From positions 33,926,197 through 33,990,196 of the forward strand of contig CM037877.1 in assembly GCA_021292165.1 (NCBI GenBank): a DNA stretch of 64,000 nt, read 5' to 3'. Below are positions 53,728 to 64,000 of the stretch, in pieces. The number at the start of each line of letters is the position of its first letter. Within the stretch, counting starts at the first letter, position 1. Below the pieces are notes generated by a model. That model was given only the letters and a program-made list of their open reading frames with translations. It was not told where the DNA came from and searched no databases. Position numbers and translations under genes: made by a program. This DNA is from Shinisaurus crocodilurus (taxonomy: Eukaryota; Chordata; Lepidosauria; Squamata; Shinisauridae).

Positions 53728-54000
53728 AGTAGGAGGCGATCACTCGTGACCGAGTAAGATTGTCTTCCAGGATAAGATTACAAAAAGAAAATTCTAAAAG
53801 GAAGAAATTCTAAAAAATTGTGTAGGCTCTAGTGATGGGTCCGTAAGTGACTGTGGAGGCCAATTCTAGATCCACACAGCTTCCCACAGTGAGGACACAG
53901 GTTACCAGATGGAAGATGGTCCTGTAAAGGATTCGTTTGACGTGCTTTTCGCTTAGCATGTTTCTCCCTTTCACCTTGCACTCGGGCTTCTTCAAACTCA
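53728..54000 (-). mobile_element. Zinc-finger LINE 3' end, copy 4
   Basis: From 'AGGCGATCACTCGTGACCG' through the UTR and the zinc-finger codons to 'CGGGCTTCTTCAAA'. More strongly 5'-truncated than the other copies. It lacks the GC-rich insertion of copy 3, so it shows the intact site. Confidence 0.85.
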
Positions 54001-54336
54001 GAGCCAAAGCCAGTAGTGGTTAGGGCCAGAGCCCAAAATGGGTGGGTCACCCCTTTTCTCTTTCTGCCACCCCTTTTTCTCTTTCTACCGCTCCCTTTTT
54101 TCTTTCTCCCTCTTTGCTCCCATGAAGTGGGCTGTCAGGGAAGGGACAGATCACTCTTGCCAGAGATCTGAACTAATTGTACCCAGAAGGGTTTTAAAAA
54201 TAGGTGGTTCTGCATGTTGCCCATTCCTGAATTAACTTTCCTCTCAATGGAATGGCTTGGCTTCCATCAGCAGAATGGGCAGGAGGCAATTCTCCCCTCT
54301 GCAACCCCTTGCGTGCCCTCAAAATTTGCTCTAGAG

Positions 54337-54472
54337 CAGGGCTCTCCAACCTTCGGTCCCCAGATGTTGCTGGCCTACAGCTCCCAGCATACCCAGCCAG
54401 CATGGCTAATGGCAAGGGATTCTGGGAGCTGTAGGCCAGCAACATCTGGGGACCCAAGGTTGGAGAGCCCTG
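54337..54472. mobile_element. 136-bp palindromic hAT-like element
   Basis: Left end CAGGGCTCTCCAACCTTCGG, right end complement CAGGGCTCTCCAACCTTGGG; centre contains 'GCATGGCTAATGGCAAGGGA'. Flanks CTCTAGAG (54329-54336) and CTCCAGAG (54473-54480), seven of eight alike. Confidence 0.88.
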
Positions 54473-54634
54473 CTCCAGAGGGTTGGGGGACCCTCCAGAG
54501 CAGACTGAGGGGCACAGTACCCGCAAGGGGGAGGAAAGGAGGGGATAGTCCCATTACATAAATGGGCGATGTTGGATTTCACCCAATGGCTTTAGCACCT
54601 TAGCTGCTCCTGTGTTTGCACCTATAATATTATT

Positions 54635-54790
54635 TTGTACCTGGGAGCCCGGATTCAAATCCCAGCTCATCCTCAGCTCAGCGGGTGGTTAGGACAAGTT
54701 CCCGTCTTTCTGTCTATAAAACAGGAAAAAGTTATCTACTTCACTTCACAATGAATACTATAGATAAGAACAATAGCAACTGCTCATCTG
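54635..54790 (+). mobile_element. MIR-like (CORE-type) SINE
   Basis: 'GGATTCAAATCCCAGCTC' in B-box position, then 'GGACAAGTTCCCGTCTTTCT' and 'TATAAAACAGGAAAAAGTTA', in the order of the MIR consensus. Diverged; the identification is from memory of that consensus. Confidence 0.5.
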
Positions 54791-56547
54791 AGGAAAGTGA
54801 CTGCCACCAGAGGAATTAGTTTCATTTGTCAGATTCAAGAGTCAAAACAAAATTAATTCTGTTTATTTTTCCCAGCCACTTTACGGTATATTCCGGTAAA
54901 CTTCAGTGTATTGTGCAAGCAAAGCCACAAAAGATTGCTTGTTCATTAATGGCTATGTATGTCAAATATGTGATAAAGGACTGTGAAATAGGCAGTGGTA
55001 GCTGTTATTTGAATGGCAGCAAATACAACACATGGTTCACCTGTCAGTCTCTTATTCTGCAGCTTGGAAAAGCTAAAGCATTAGGGACTTTTAGTAGTTT
55101 AAAAACACACACATAGATTACTAGAACAGAGAGAGAAATGACAGAGGGTCATGACTCCTTATTGGTGTGGGACAAGAACATTGATTTGTCTCTTTTCTGA
55201 TAATACTATAACATGGGATCTCACAATAAGCTGTTGGCAATAGGTTCAGGACTGACAAAAAGAAAATAGCTGATATCAGGGGTCATATCCTGGTTTGTTA
55301 ACTTATTGGTCTACACAAACAACAGTTTCCTATATTCTTCAAAATGGAGAACTGTGGTTTGTTAGAAACTACGAATGGAATCTTCCACAAAGGAGAAGTG
55401 AGAGAGAGGGGAGAGCACACAACCCCGAGGCACTTTCTTGTAGCAACAAACCATGGTTTGTTGTTTCTCATGAATTCAGCTGTAGACTCACAGATCACCA
55501 GCTTTCCCTTGCCTTCCCAGAAGATGGTTATAGAATTTTTGACATTTTTGACCTTGGAATCCTAGCATGTGGACGTAAGCTTCAATGGCCACATTACCGT
55601 TTCTCCCCTGATCACCGAAACCCCAGTCCAAAGTCCACAGTTCAAGAATGAGGGAGATAATTATTTTATCATAAATACATAATTGCCCAATAATTGTGGT
55701 ATAATTATTCAATCTAATCTCTATTTGTAAAACAAATCATGATTCCAGATATAACCATTTCTAGAGGCAAAATTATAAGTTAGAGGTGGATAAGTTAATT
55801 TTGGATCTGTTTTGGATTCCCTACACTTATTTTTGTTCTTCAAAGGCTGACAGATCTGTTGGATTGTTGGACAAGGACAAGCTAGAACAAGTCCATTAAA
55901 GTCTTGAAGCCTGATTTAAACTTATACTTTCTCATTCTACTTCAGTATAAAAGGTCTATTGTCTTGGCTACTCCCCCCTTGACTTCACAAAAGTCTAACG
56001 TTAATGGGAGCGGGGAGCTAGAACAAAAGAAAGGAGCAAAGATTATAAAGGACTGAAAGAGCATGACAAACAGGAAATGAGGAAAGACCTGGAACACTTC
56101 AGTCTTCTGTAATTAACAATGGCAAGTTTTCAAGGGCTTCTGAAGTGTGAATCTTCAGAATCCAGTTTGAAATTGTTACCAAAGTATTAGTTTTAACTTA
56201 CCATAGTCCATTTTTTTCAAAATGGAGGGTCTAACTACTAGAGGTGTGTACTGACCTCAAAATTCAACTTGGACTCCAATTCAACACTTTTGAAAATGTC
56301 CTGGTTTGTCTTGGACTGATTCAGAGGATGTTCGCTTCAGCTTGGGTACTGAACACAAGCCAAGATTCAGAAATCTGAGGCTTCGTGCCTCCCATTGACT
56401 GTCATGGGAAATTTAAAAATTAGCTATAACTTTGTCAGAATTGGATGATATTTGCTGGTGCAGTAAGCCCTTTTTTAATTTATTTTTTATTATAAGTTTC
56501 AACAAATCAAAATGAAACCATAAAAAAGTGGGGGAAACCATATAACT
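54791..56547. other. No recognised gene
   Basis: A weak inverted repeat (GTGGTTTGTT, CAACAAACCATGGTTTG) lies at 55350-55470. The frame at 55295-55651 (118 codons) has no family motif. Confidence 0.4.
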
Positions 56548-56745
56548 ACATAGATTTCATAGATCATAGAGTTGGAAGGGGCCTACAAGGCTATCAAGTC
56601 CAACCCCCTGCTCAATGCAGGAAACTAGAGGAGGGGTCTCCCATCCAAGTCATAACCAGGCCTGACCCTGCTTAGCTTTCCACGCTCAGACAAGCTGAGC
56701 CAGTGTGAGCCACAGGCCTGTATTTGAATATATCAATTATACATA
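56548..56745 (-). mobile_element. CR1-like LINE 3' end
   Basis: 'TTCATAGATCATAGAGTTGG' (complement of the CR1-type tail) then 'GTCCAACCCCCTGCTCAATG', and ends in 'GAGCCAGTGTGAGCCACAGG'. Colinear with 8209-8441. Confidence 0.78.
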
Positions 56746-57191
56746 AACTTCAACAAAGGCAGACCAAATATCCATAGTAATAGTGTAGTAACCCCTTAGG
56801 AGGGGAGTACACCTGCCAAATGTCAGAAACGTTGGTGCAGGGTTTTTTTGTGCTATATGCCTTTATATTTTGATTTTGTTTTTTTTAGGGAACTGCCAAT
56901 AATGTATTTAGTTCTTGGCAGAACTGAATGAAATTTGCAGGGATAGTTGCCCATTCCGAGCAGATAGAGACTGCTATGTTTCAGATGAATAGGCACAGTG
57001 GTTTTCAAGCAAGAGCAGCCTTGGTATTTTGAAGGTATCCCAAAGAGGACGCACTTATTCCACAATGTTCTTTGTGGACCATTTTCCTGAAAATTACAGG
57101 CAGCCTAGAGGTGTCCCTAAGAATGAAGTCTGCAAAGTTTCAGAAGAGTAGGTGAAGTCTGGTTCATGTGGAAGGGGAGTCCTCACATTTA
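56746..57191. other. No recognised feature
   Basis: Unremarkable sequence. Confidence 0.35.
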
Positions 57192-57318
57192 CCAGTGTTG
57201 AACCTATCTCACAAGTTGTTGTGAGGATAAAATGGAGAGGACAAAAATCATGTATGCTGCCTTGCGCTCCCTGAAGGAAAAGGCAGGGATATACGGTAAA
57301 TGTACCAAATAAAAAAAA
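57192..57318 (+). mobile_element. Sauria-type SINE 3' half
   Basis: 'GTTGTGAGGATAAAATGGAG', 'ATGCTGCCTTGC' and 'GGAAAAGGCAGGGATATA' in SINE order, with a short A-rich tail. Confidence 0.72.
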
Positions 57319-57790
57319 ATTGTGCTGTTTCATGCATTTGTGTATAACCTGAGGAGGTATAGATCATCCCCCTTGTGCATTCAAAGATTGGTTGTGGGGG
57401 TTGCTATGCAAACGCCATCTGTGCACTCAGCACACATGAGAAGTGGCTGTCTGCATGTAGATCTCCTCCATGCAATGTGGGATTTTGATTGACCCAAAAG
57501 TCCTCCCTCGTGTGAAGATGTTCTACTACACACCTAAGTCAGTATATGTGTAGAGCTCATTCTCATACGTGCTGAACACATGGATGGCGAGATGGTGGTC
57601 TAAGGCTCTCACATGTAATAGGGGTTATTTGAACACACACACCAGATAGCCCTTTCTACTGGTGGCTAACACTGGGACCATAGCAATGTGTGACTGGCTT
57701 CAAACTGTAAAGCAACACTGTGAGAAGAGGGAAGACTGGGTAGGTTGACTGGGAACACAGTGGCTGGGTCTACGGAGGGACTGCCTTACG
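57319..57790. other. No recognised feature
   Basis: Nothing supportable. Confidence 0.35.
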
Positions 57791-57799
57791 TAGCGGCAG

Positions 57800-58189
57800 G
57801 GATGTGTGCGGAGCTCGACTGGGGGGTGGAAGTCCAGCAAGCTTGCCAGGCTCGACCCCCCCTGAGCTCTGTTCTTCCTACCTGCTTCCCCGGCTCGACT
57901 CACGTTCTCACAAGCCGAGCCGGGGAAGTGACTTCTGGGTTCCCGGCGCTACGTTTTTTATGTAGAAAATGGCATAAGAATACGTTAAAAACAGCCACGA
58001 TTTGCACAAGTTACACAAATCGCGGCCGCTTTTAACATATCTTACACCATTTTCTATGTAAAAAACGTAGCGCCGCCGGGGGGAACCCAGAAGTCCAGCG
58101 AGTGCCTCGGCTGGCGTTTGCTTTTGGCCCAGCTCGGCAGCACTCACCGAGTGCGCCACGAGTCGGGTGGTGGGCGGATCGCCCACTCC
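57800..58189. mobile_element. GC-rich palindromic element C, copy 3
   Basis: Starts GGATGTGTGCGGAGCTCG and ends ATCGCCCACTCC. Flanks TAGCGGCAG (57791-57799) and TAGTGGCAG (58190-58198) agree in eight of nine bases, the best target duplication in this family. The central hairpin pairs 'GCGCTACGTTTTTTATGTAG' with its complement at 58048-58075. Confidence 0.78.
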
Positions 58190-58564
58190 TAGTGGCAGTG
58201 AAGTTTCCCCCTCTGGTCTGCTCAAGTTGAGCATCACTCCTCTCCTGAGCCGCCATCTGATTTCCTGGGAGAGAGGGAGACTGGCCATGCTGTGGCAGGA
58301 AAAAGTTGCCCAATGTTGGCTGGCCACCAGGTGCACACTCACAAGAAAGATCAAGGTCAGCAAAATTGCAGCATCCCAGAGTTCCAAAGCAAAGCAAAGC
58401 AAAGCAAACAGGCACAGGCTATGTCTATTTGACAAAAGGTCTACACAGGCATTCACCCACACCATGCATAGACATGAAGTGGGAATGTAGTGAGGGCATG
58501 CACACAGGCACTGCCCCTGAATGTCCCCGTGCTCCTGGCTGCTATCTCAAAGTTGGTGGATTGC
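58190..58564. other. No gene; (AAAGC)n at 58385-58409
   Basis: Only the pentanucleotide repeat is notable. Confidence 0.5.
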
Positions 58565-59128
58565 ACCTTATAGATTAAACGTAGGGTTACCCTTGAAGAC
58601 AGTTCGGAAGCTACAGCTGGTACAGAACGTGGCGGCTCGCCTCGTTAAAGGCAGCCGCCGGCAGGATCACATCACTCCAGTGCTCAAGGAGCTGCACTGG
58701 CTACCAGTTGCTTGCTGAGCCGAATTCAAGGTGTTGGTTTTGACCTTTAAAACCCTATATGGCTCCGGTCCAGTCTATCTCAAGGAGCGTCTCCAGCAAC
58801 ACCAAGTGGGCCACTCAACAAGATCTGCCACAGATGGCCTTCTCCTTGTCCCTTCAGCCAGAGCAGCTAGACTGGTGGGGACGAGGAAGAGGGCCTTTTC
58901 TGTGGTGGCCCCCGTACTGTGGAACTCTCTCCTGAGTGACCTCCGCCATGCCCCCTCTCTGCTGAGCTTCCGCTGTTCATTAAAAACCTGGCTGTTCAGG
59001 CGGGAATATGGGGTGGGTTAAGATTTTTTTAAAAAAATTATAATGTTATAATTGTATTTTATCTTGTTTTTAGCCTGTGTACATCGCCCAGGGTGGCCGG
59101 TGGCCGGCCAGATGGGCGATTAATAAAT
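58565..59128 (+). mobile_element. L2-type LINE 3' end
   Basis: Coding end followed by a T-rich 3' UTR containing 'CATCGCCCAGGGTGGCCGG' and the terminal 'GGGCGATTAATAAATGTAAA', then an AAT tail. 5'-truncated. This is the freshest L2 copy in the window. Confidence 0.82.
58572..59021 (+). pseudogene. L2 ORF2 C-terminal fragment with one in-frame stop
   Basis: A single frame gives KLQLVQNVAARLVKGSRRQD, then HITPVLKELHWLPV, then (after the TGA at 58716-58718) FKVLVLTFKTLYGSGPVYL, then RKRAFSVVAPVLWNSL and FRCSLKTWLFR, ending at a stop at 59019-59021. This is the conserved C-terminal block of L2/CR1-group LINE polyproteins. The only break is the one stop codon, where the family usually has a cysteine or arginine region before IQFK. 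Reverse transcriptase and endonuclease are missing, so there is no activity. Two apparent open frames here are one relic. Confidence 0.85.
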
Positions 59129-59131
59129 GTA

Positions 59132-59201
<70 letters not shown>
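59129..59201. repeat. (AAT)n(ATT)n mirror microsatellite
   Basis: About 12 AAT units directly followed by about 12 ATT units, so the tract is a perfect palindrome of about 70 bases. The first half is the L2 tail. Confidence 0.95.
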
Positions 59202-59203
<2 letters not shown>

Positions 59204-60159
59204 AACAGAATTATCTGCTTTCTAAACAAACTTTTAAATTTTATTTAAACAAAGACTTTTCTATAGGCTGTGCCCCCTCTCTCCTCAGGCCAGAAGCAGT
59301 GGGTGTTGCCCTTAACTACTTTCTGGTTCCTCCCAGGGACAGGGAGTACAACCCACTCAGGCTGAATCCAGCAGTTTTTTTTTCATATTGTTACAGCTGC
59401 CTTAAAGATCTTCATGCATTTCATGCTTACAAATCTCCTGTGATTGGGAACCCTGACTTATCAGACCTTCAGACCTTCACACTCTGAAGAACTTTGCATT
59501 CAGTGTGCACAAAGGTCTTGGCAGCAGCACGTTATTTGAATGTTTGTCAGCTGGAAGAGGTTGCCAACAAGAAGGAGCAAGAATAAAGAGGAAACATGAA
59601 GGGGCATGATCTAGGGTCCCAGGTGCAATCCTTTCCACTAGTTGGCCAGGGAAGGATGCACAGGAATGCTGGGGCTCTGACCAAACTGGTTTAAGGATAG
59701 ATCCAATGAAACTACTCGCACTGTAGGGAAGAGGGCTGGAGGCTACAATGTTAGAAGGACCACTGAAGATAGACGGGGGGTGTAAATATACCTTTCACAG
59801 GGCCGGAAGGCCTGTTCCTATAGCTGATGAACTGGGGCGCATTGAAACTCCTTGGTCTAAGTGGCAACAGGAAAAACGTGCCCCTTTTAAGATATGGCTT
59901 TGGTGAACTGTCGCCTCTGCCAAGGCACGGACCTAAGCAGCCAGGCTGGGCTTTGTCTGGGCAAAGGGGGTGGTGGAGGAGCAGTACAGCAACCTGTACC
60001 CTCGTGGGGCCCTTTCTCTCTGGGTTTGTTCAAGGGGGAGCGGGATGGTGGGGTTGGCCTCTCTTGGGGGAAGATAGGCTGGAACTGTTGTGGGGGACCC
60101 TGGGTTGCCAACAGTCCACGTACTCAGTGGCAAGGACTTCAGGCGTTATGAGTGCATCA
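59202..60159. other. No recognised feature
   Basis: Frames at 59.8-60.3 kb lack family motifs, and one runs into the LTR. Confidence 0.4.
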
Positions 60160-60164
60160 GCCAT

Positions 60165-60591
60165 TGTCAGGATCCGCTCCTCCAGGATAGCGCCACAGCT
60201 CCACCTGGTGGCAACACTACCTCCTTGCAGGAGCGAGCCCGGGGTTTATAGTCACTCGCAGGGTGTAGCCTCCTGCTCCTGGCTGCTCTCAGCTCTTTGC
60301 CTTGCTCTTGGCCTTGCTCTTGGCCTGGTGTTTGACCCGTGACTGCTCTCGACCTACGCTCCTGCCTCTGGCCCTTGCTCTGCCTGGTACGTGCTTGGAC
60401 TCTGTTTACTCTTGGACTTGTCTTCTACCTCTGACCCTTGCTTGACTCGCCTTCTGCCTCTGGCCCCTGTTTGGACTCTGTTGCCCAGAACCCGTGCTGA
60501 ACCTTGGTCCTACTATTTATCTCCACCTCCATCTTTCCCAGCCCCGGCATTCCAGCCCTGAACCCTTGCCGCCCACGCCCCGGACCTTACA
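60165..60591. mobile_element. 427-bp solo LTR
   Basis: Starts TGTCAGGATC and ends GGACCTTACA (TG..CA), flanked by an exact 5-base duplication GCCAT (60160-60164 and 60592-60596). The interior is pyrimidine-rich with repeated 'CTTGCTC' and 'TCTGCC' words. No AATAAA was seen on the plus strand. The 5-base duplication fits Ty3/Gypsy or some endogenous retroviruses. No internal region remains. Confidence 0.75.
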
Positions 60592-60906
60592 GCCATGGAA
60601 GGAACCAACACAAAAACTGGCACCGTACTGTGATTTCAGCGTGGCACGTTGCTCTGGTGAACAAGGGATCTAGTGATTTCATCATGGAGGAGACAGCTTG
60701 GGAAGCCAGGCTTCGAGCGATCCCAGCAGCATTGAACCTTGCCTCTGGGAGGCAAGGCACACTGAAAGCTTGAAGCCTTGGATTTTTATACCGTTTCAAC
60801 AAAAGCTTCAATGACACAGTGCCACCTGCCCTAACGGAAACACAAAGAGCTTGCAGGAAGGTTCTCAAGTACTGAGCATGACAGTCCCAAGCTAAAACAA
60901 TGGAAT
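60592..60906. other. No recognised feature
   Basis: Short interval, nothing supportable. Confidence 0.35.
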
Positions 60907-61121
60907 TGAGAGCCAGTGTGGTGGTGAGAGTCATGGACTGGGACTCGGGAGATCCAGGTTCTAGTCCCCACTCAGCGATGAAGCTCACTGGGTGACTTTG
61001 GGCCAGTCACTGGCTCTCAGCCTAACCTACCTCACAGGGTTGTTTTGAGGATAATCATGTATGCTGCCTTGCCCTCCTTGGAGGAAAAGGCAGGGATATA
61101 AATATACCAAATAAATAAATT
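60907..61121 (+). mobile_element. Full-length Sauria-type SINE
   Basis: tRNA-like head 'GAGAGCCAGTGTGGTGGTGA', B box GGTTCTAGTCC at 60957-60967, body 'GGGTGACTTTGGGCCAGTCA', 'CTCACAGGGTTGTTTTGAGG' and a tail of AAAT units. It has a small deletion after 'GAGGATAA' compared with 15.8 kb. Confidence 0.88.
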
Positions 61122-62689
61122 GGTCGCGCTACCACCAGAGCCATCACCTGATGCAAAAGAGAGTGCTTGCCAGAGATGGGCACTCAATTAGGTCAAATTG
61201 TGCCCAACCTATACACAATTGGGAAACCTATTCTTGCCATTCAGTCCCTCTGCTCTACACGGCAAGTGTGTTTCCTGTCTATCGGAGGGGAGAAACATTT
61301 TTGCAGCTGGTCACTTGCATATGATCAATTTAATAATATCCCTGTCTCTCAAGGCCTCGACATTTATGCAGTTTCGGTTGGTGTGATAATGTCAGGTCTC
61401 ACCACCATTCGTACATGACTTAAAGCTACTGCCTTTGCTAATGTCAGAGCTTCCCGCCTAAGCTGAGACCGTTAAAGGCACCATGCCAATATTGAGGCTC
61501 CATGATCCATTCTAAACCAAGTGGTCTGCTAACAGAATGCATTCTAAAAGATCCCCACCACCTAACTGCTGGACAAAGCTTCTGAAGTACAGTTAGAAGC
61601 TGCCTTGTATGAACATTTCCTCAAAGCTCAGTTTGATTTAAAATAAAAAATGTAGGCTTAAAGAGACCCTGACAGACTTGAAAGAAATCTTGTTTTCTTA
61701 TCACATTATCATTATTTTCATAGTTTGGTGTACATAACAAAACAGTTCTGAATGTTTCTCCTGGTAAAGTGAGCAGGAGCTTATTGCGAGCAAACATTAT
61801 GTGAACAATTCTGAAATAGCTCATGTTGAGAAACTCCGCATATCTTATCTTTCTTTTAACTAGCTCATTGTGGATTGTTTAAAGTCATTTTGAATCGGAG
61901 TAAAAATTACATCAACCTCGGTTTGAGCCAAAGCAAATTAATTTTGAAACCCAAAGCAGTGAAATATATTGACCTCCTTTGGCCCACTTCAAATAGATGA
62001 GTATCTGGAGCAAGCTCATATGGATTGGGAAATTATTCCTGGAATTCTGATTGATTGAAGGCTTCTAGGTCTGGGCTGTGCATTTGGGACATAGAAAATA
62101 ACTATAACTAGCCTGCATCAGTCATCATTCTGGGCCAGCTGGATTTAAACATCTAGCCAATCCAGTACAAAACCAAAGCCATTCCAATCAGAAGGAGCTT
62201 TACTTATTTCCCCTGAAACCAAGCAAGAAACAATAGCAACGCCCCACGGACAGGCTCCAAAGAAATGAGGCACCAGATGAAAATTACAGCTATGCATGCC
62301 AAGAAAGCATTTCTTCAGGCTGTACAGAATCTAAATTCTATTTAAAAAGTGACTTTATAGCGATACGGTTGATTTGAGACAAACTATGTCAACATCTTTC
62401 TTCAATTAGGCAACACCACTGCTCATATGAAATCTCATGCGCGTTCACATTGCAGTAACTTCACCAGAGTGGCACCAGGCCAGGTGTCCTCAAAGTTCTC
62501 CAACTACACCCCAGCCAAGAAAATTTTATAACATAGCTCTAAGGAACTGCCAATCCCCATCTTCCATTTGGGCAAGAAAATATTTGAGCACCAAGATGAG
62601 GGATGAGGCTGAAATTCATTCAGTTCACATTCTAGTGCGAACTTACCTAGTTTTGCATGTTCTAACCACTATGCCAACTTAGAGTCAGT
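61122..62689. other. Repeat-poor AT-rich interval, no gene recognised
   Basis: 61560-62430 shows no repeat I know and no long frame; possible conserved non-coding DNA by inference only. Confidence 0.4.
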
Positions 62690-63010
62690 TATCATTTGAA
62701 ATTTGCGCTTTTCCGAATTTTACAATGGAGTTCTCTGATCAAAAAAATGCGTACAAAAATATGTGTATTAGAGGAAATAATGTTTAAGTATGCACAATAT
62801 TTGGAAAATAGCCTGCAAAAAAGATGTGTATATTAGACAAAAATGCATGTATTTGGAGAAATGTGCACAAAAAATGCTTATGAATTTTAATCACACTTAA
62901 AACAAAAAATATCTCAAAGTATGAGGTGGTGAACCAAATTCAAGACTGGAGAAATTCTCAAAGTTTGAAATGAAATGAAGACTGGGAAAATGAGAAATTG
63001 AGCGAAACCG
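62690..63010. repeat. AT-rich dispersed repeat with TGCACA-type motifs, second copy
   Basis: Recurring 'TGCACAA', 'ATGTGTATTAGA', 'AAATGC' and 'GGAGAAA' words in the manner of 5704-6050, ending 'AATGACAGATTCCTCCATTC'. Confidence 0.45.
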
Positions 63011-63350
63011 AAAATGACAGATTCCTCCATTCCTATTAACAGTCCAGTACTCATCCCATGAGAAGACCTCGGCATTCCACACACTTCTGGGGCTCTGAGT
63101 CAGCCCAAGACATTTAGTTGCCTGAGACAGAAAATCCAAAGAGTGACCTTCCTATATTGGTATGAATCTGATCCTCCCTGATACTGGCAATGTACCCTTA
63201 TTCACATGTGGGTGTTGGTTAGTGTCAGCAAGCAGATGGGGAAATGCATCCCCACTGACAACACACAGTGTGGATATTGATGCACATGCAGGTCTTACTG
63301 GGATGTGCATGCATCTGATTCTGTGTCCAAGTTGCACCCCTGCAAAAGTG
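63011..63350. other. No recognised feature
   Basis: Ends in the left target duplication of the next element. Confidence 0.35.
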
Positions 63351-63927
63351 CAGGGATGGGGACTCGGACTCCAGGATTCGACTCGTGAGTCGGACTGAGT
63401 CCCCCCTCTGACTTGAGTCCCAATATTTTTAATGGGACTCGAGACTCGACTTGAGACTCGAGACCAAGGACCCTTCAACATCCCTGGGCTGTGCCAGAAG
63501 GAGTGGAGAGAAGTGTGATCACCGGTGAAGATTTTTTTTTTTTAAATCATTTTCCTAAAATGCAACCTTTCAGACATTTTGGGTTTGGCAGCCTCTGCCT
63601 GCCTGCTTTGGGGTCCCCTGCCTCCTCTGCCTGCCTGGTTATTTTGGGTATGTCTGCCTGGTCTGTTCTTGTCAAAATCAGTTGCAGAGTTTTGAAATAA
63701 AAAGGCACACTTGTGCCTAGAATTTATTTAAGCCACACATCTGAAGTAGCCTTATTTTGTTGGGGGGGAAAACCCATTGATTTTAATAGGGACTCGTGGA
63801 GTCAGCTTTGGGAGTGACTTGTGACTCATGAGTCACCATTTTGGACCAAGGACTTGGACTCGGACTCGGGTCCAAAGACTCGTGACTCGACTCGTGACTC
63901 AAGACCAAGGACTCTTCAACATCCCTG
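63351..63927. mobile_element. 577-bp hAT-like element rich in GACTCG words
   Basis: Starts CAGGGATGGGGACTCGG and ends CTTCAACATCCCTG (complement CAGGGATGTTGAAG), with an exact 8-base duplication CAAAAGTG at 63343-63350 and 63928-63935. The right terminal phrase 'CTTCAACATCCCTG' also occurs inside at 63473-63487, so a complete 137-base version with both ends lies at the left edge of the element. No transposase frame. Confidence 0.85.
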
Positions 63928-64000
63928 CAAAAGTGGCAATGAGTATTTCCCTTCCCTGATTGTGATGTATCTCTTTTTATTTCTGCTTTGATGGCATTTT

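Noticed and set aside
60907..60980. tRNA gene suggested by A and B box-like sequences
   Set aside because: The boxes belong to the tRNA-derived head of a SINE with body and tail; no cloverleaf can be drawn. The same holds at 15.8, 35.2 and 12.15 kb.

Overview
This window is vertebrate nuclear DNA, most likely from a squamate reptile (a lizard). The evidence is its repeat content: tRNA-headed SINEs of the Sauria type with AAAT-rich tails, CR1-type LINE 3' ends, L2, L1 and a LINE with a terminal C2H2 finger, a Ty3/Gypsy gag relic, solo LTRs, and many hAT and Tigger-like DNA elements, including short palindromic elements built on 'CAGTGTTCTCCAACC' and 'CAGCCTTCCCCAACC'. I found no host protein-coding exon, rRNA gene, tRNA gene or CRISPR array that I can support. 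Every reading frame with a recognisable family belongs to a transposable element.

Layout. 0-6 kb: a zinc-finger LINE nested in a CR1-like repeat, then a Tigger-like element split by a 2.7-kb hAT element that still carries the C-terminal dimerisation domain of its transposase and a CpG-rich 5' end. 6-12 kb: SINE pieces, a 281-bp hAT element, a GC-rich element interrupted by CR1, and a short internally deleted relative of the 2.7-kb hAT. 12-20 kb: an unnamed repeat interrupted by an inverted-repeat element, two SINEs, a GC-rich palindromic element, a 540-bp hAT-like element, and an L1 fragment flanked by a 65-bp direct repeat. 20-25 kb: a solo LTR containing a perfect 140-bp palindromic element, a SINE and an L2 relic. 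25-32 kb: mostly A-rich or unrecognised DNA with one internal duplication. 32-38 kb: two more LINE copies (one split by a GC-rich insertion), SINE, Gypsy gag relic and CR1. 38-50 kb: unrecognised DNA, a 1.9-kb composite insertion with direct and inverted copies of one sequence, nested hAT elements, a perfect 62-bp-arm hairpin, and more short hAT elements. 50-64 kb: two more GC-rich palindromic elements, a Tigger-like element with TA duplications, L2, a second solo LTR, SINEs and a terminal hAT-like element.

Many insertions can be called from the sequence because target-site duplications are intact. Examples are GTATTACT around the 2.7-kb hAT, GGCTAGAT and GTTTATTC around palindromic elements, GATGAGGT around the 281-bp element, CAAAAGTG near 63.4-63.9 kb, GCCAT around a solo LTR, TA around a Tigger-like element, and a 16-bp duplication around the 1.9-kb composite. 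These nestings give a relative order of insertion.

Family names come from motif recognition, not database searches. I see no evidence for a new cellular system here. The most unusual objects are the composite insertion at 40.5-42.4 kb, the exact hairpin at 43.8 kb, and the hAT family with CpG-rich ends.
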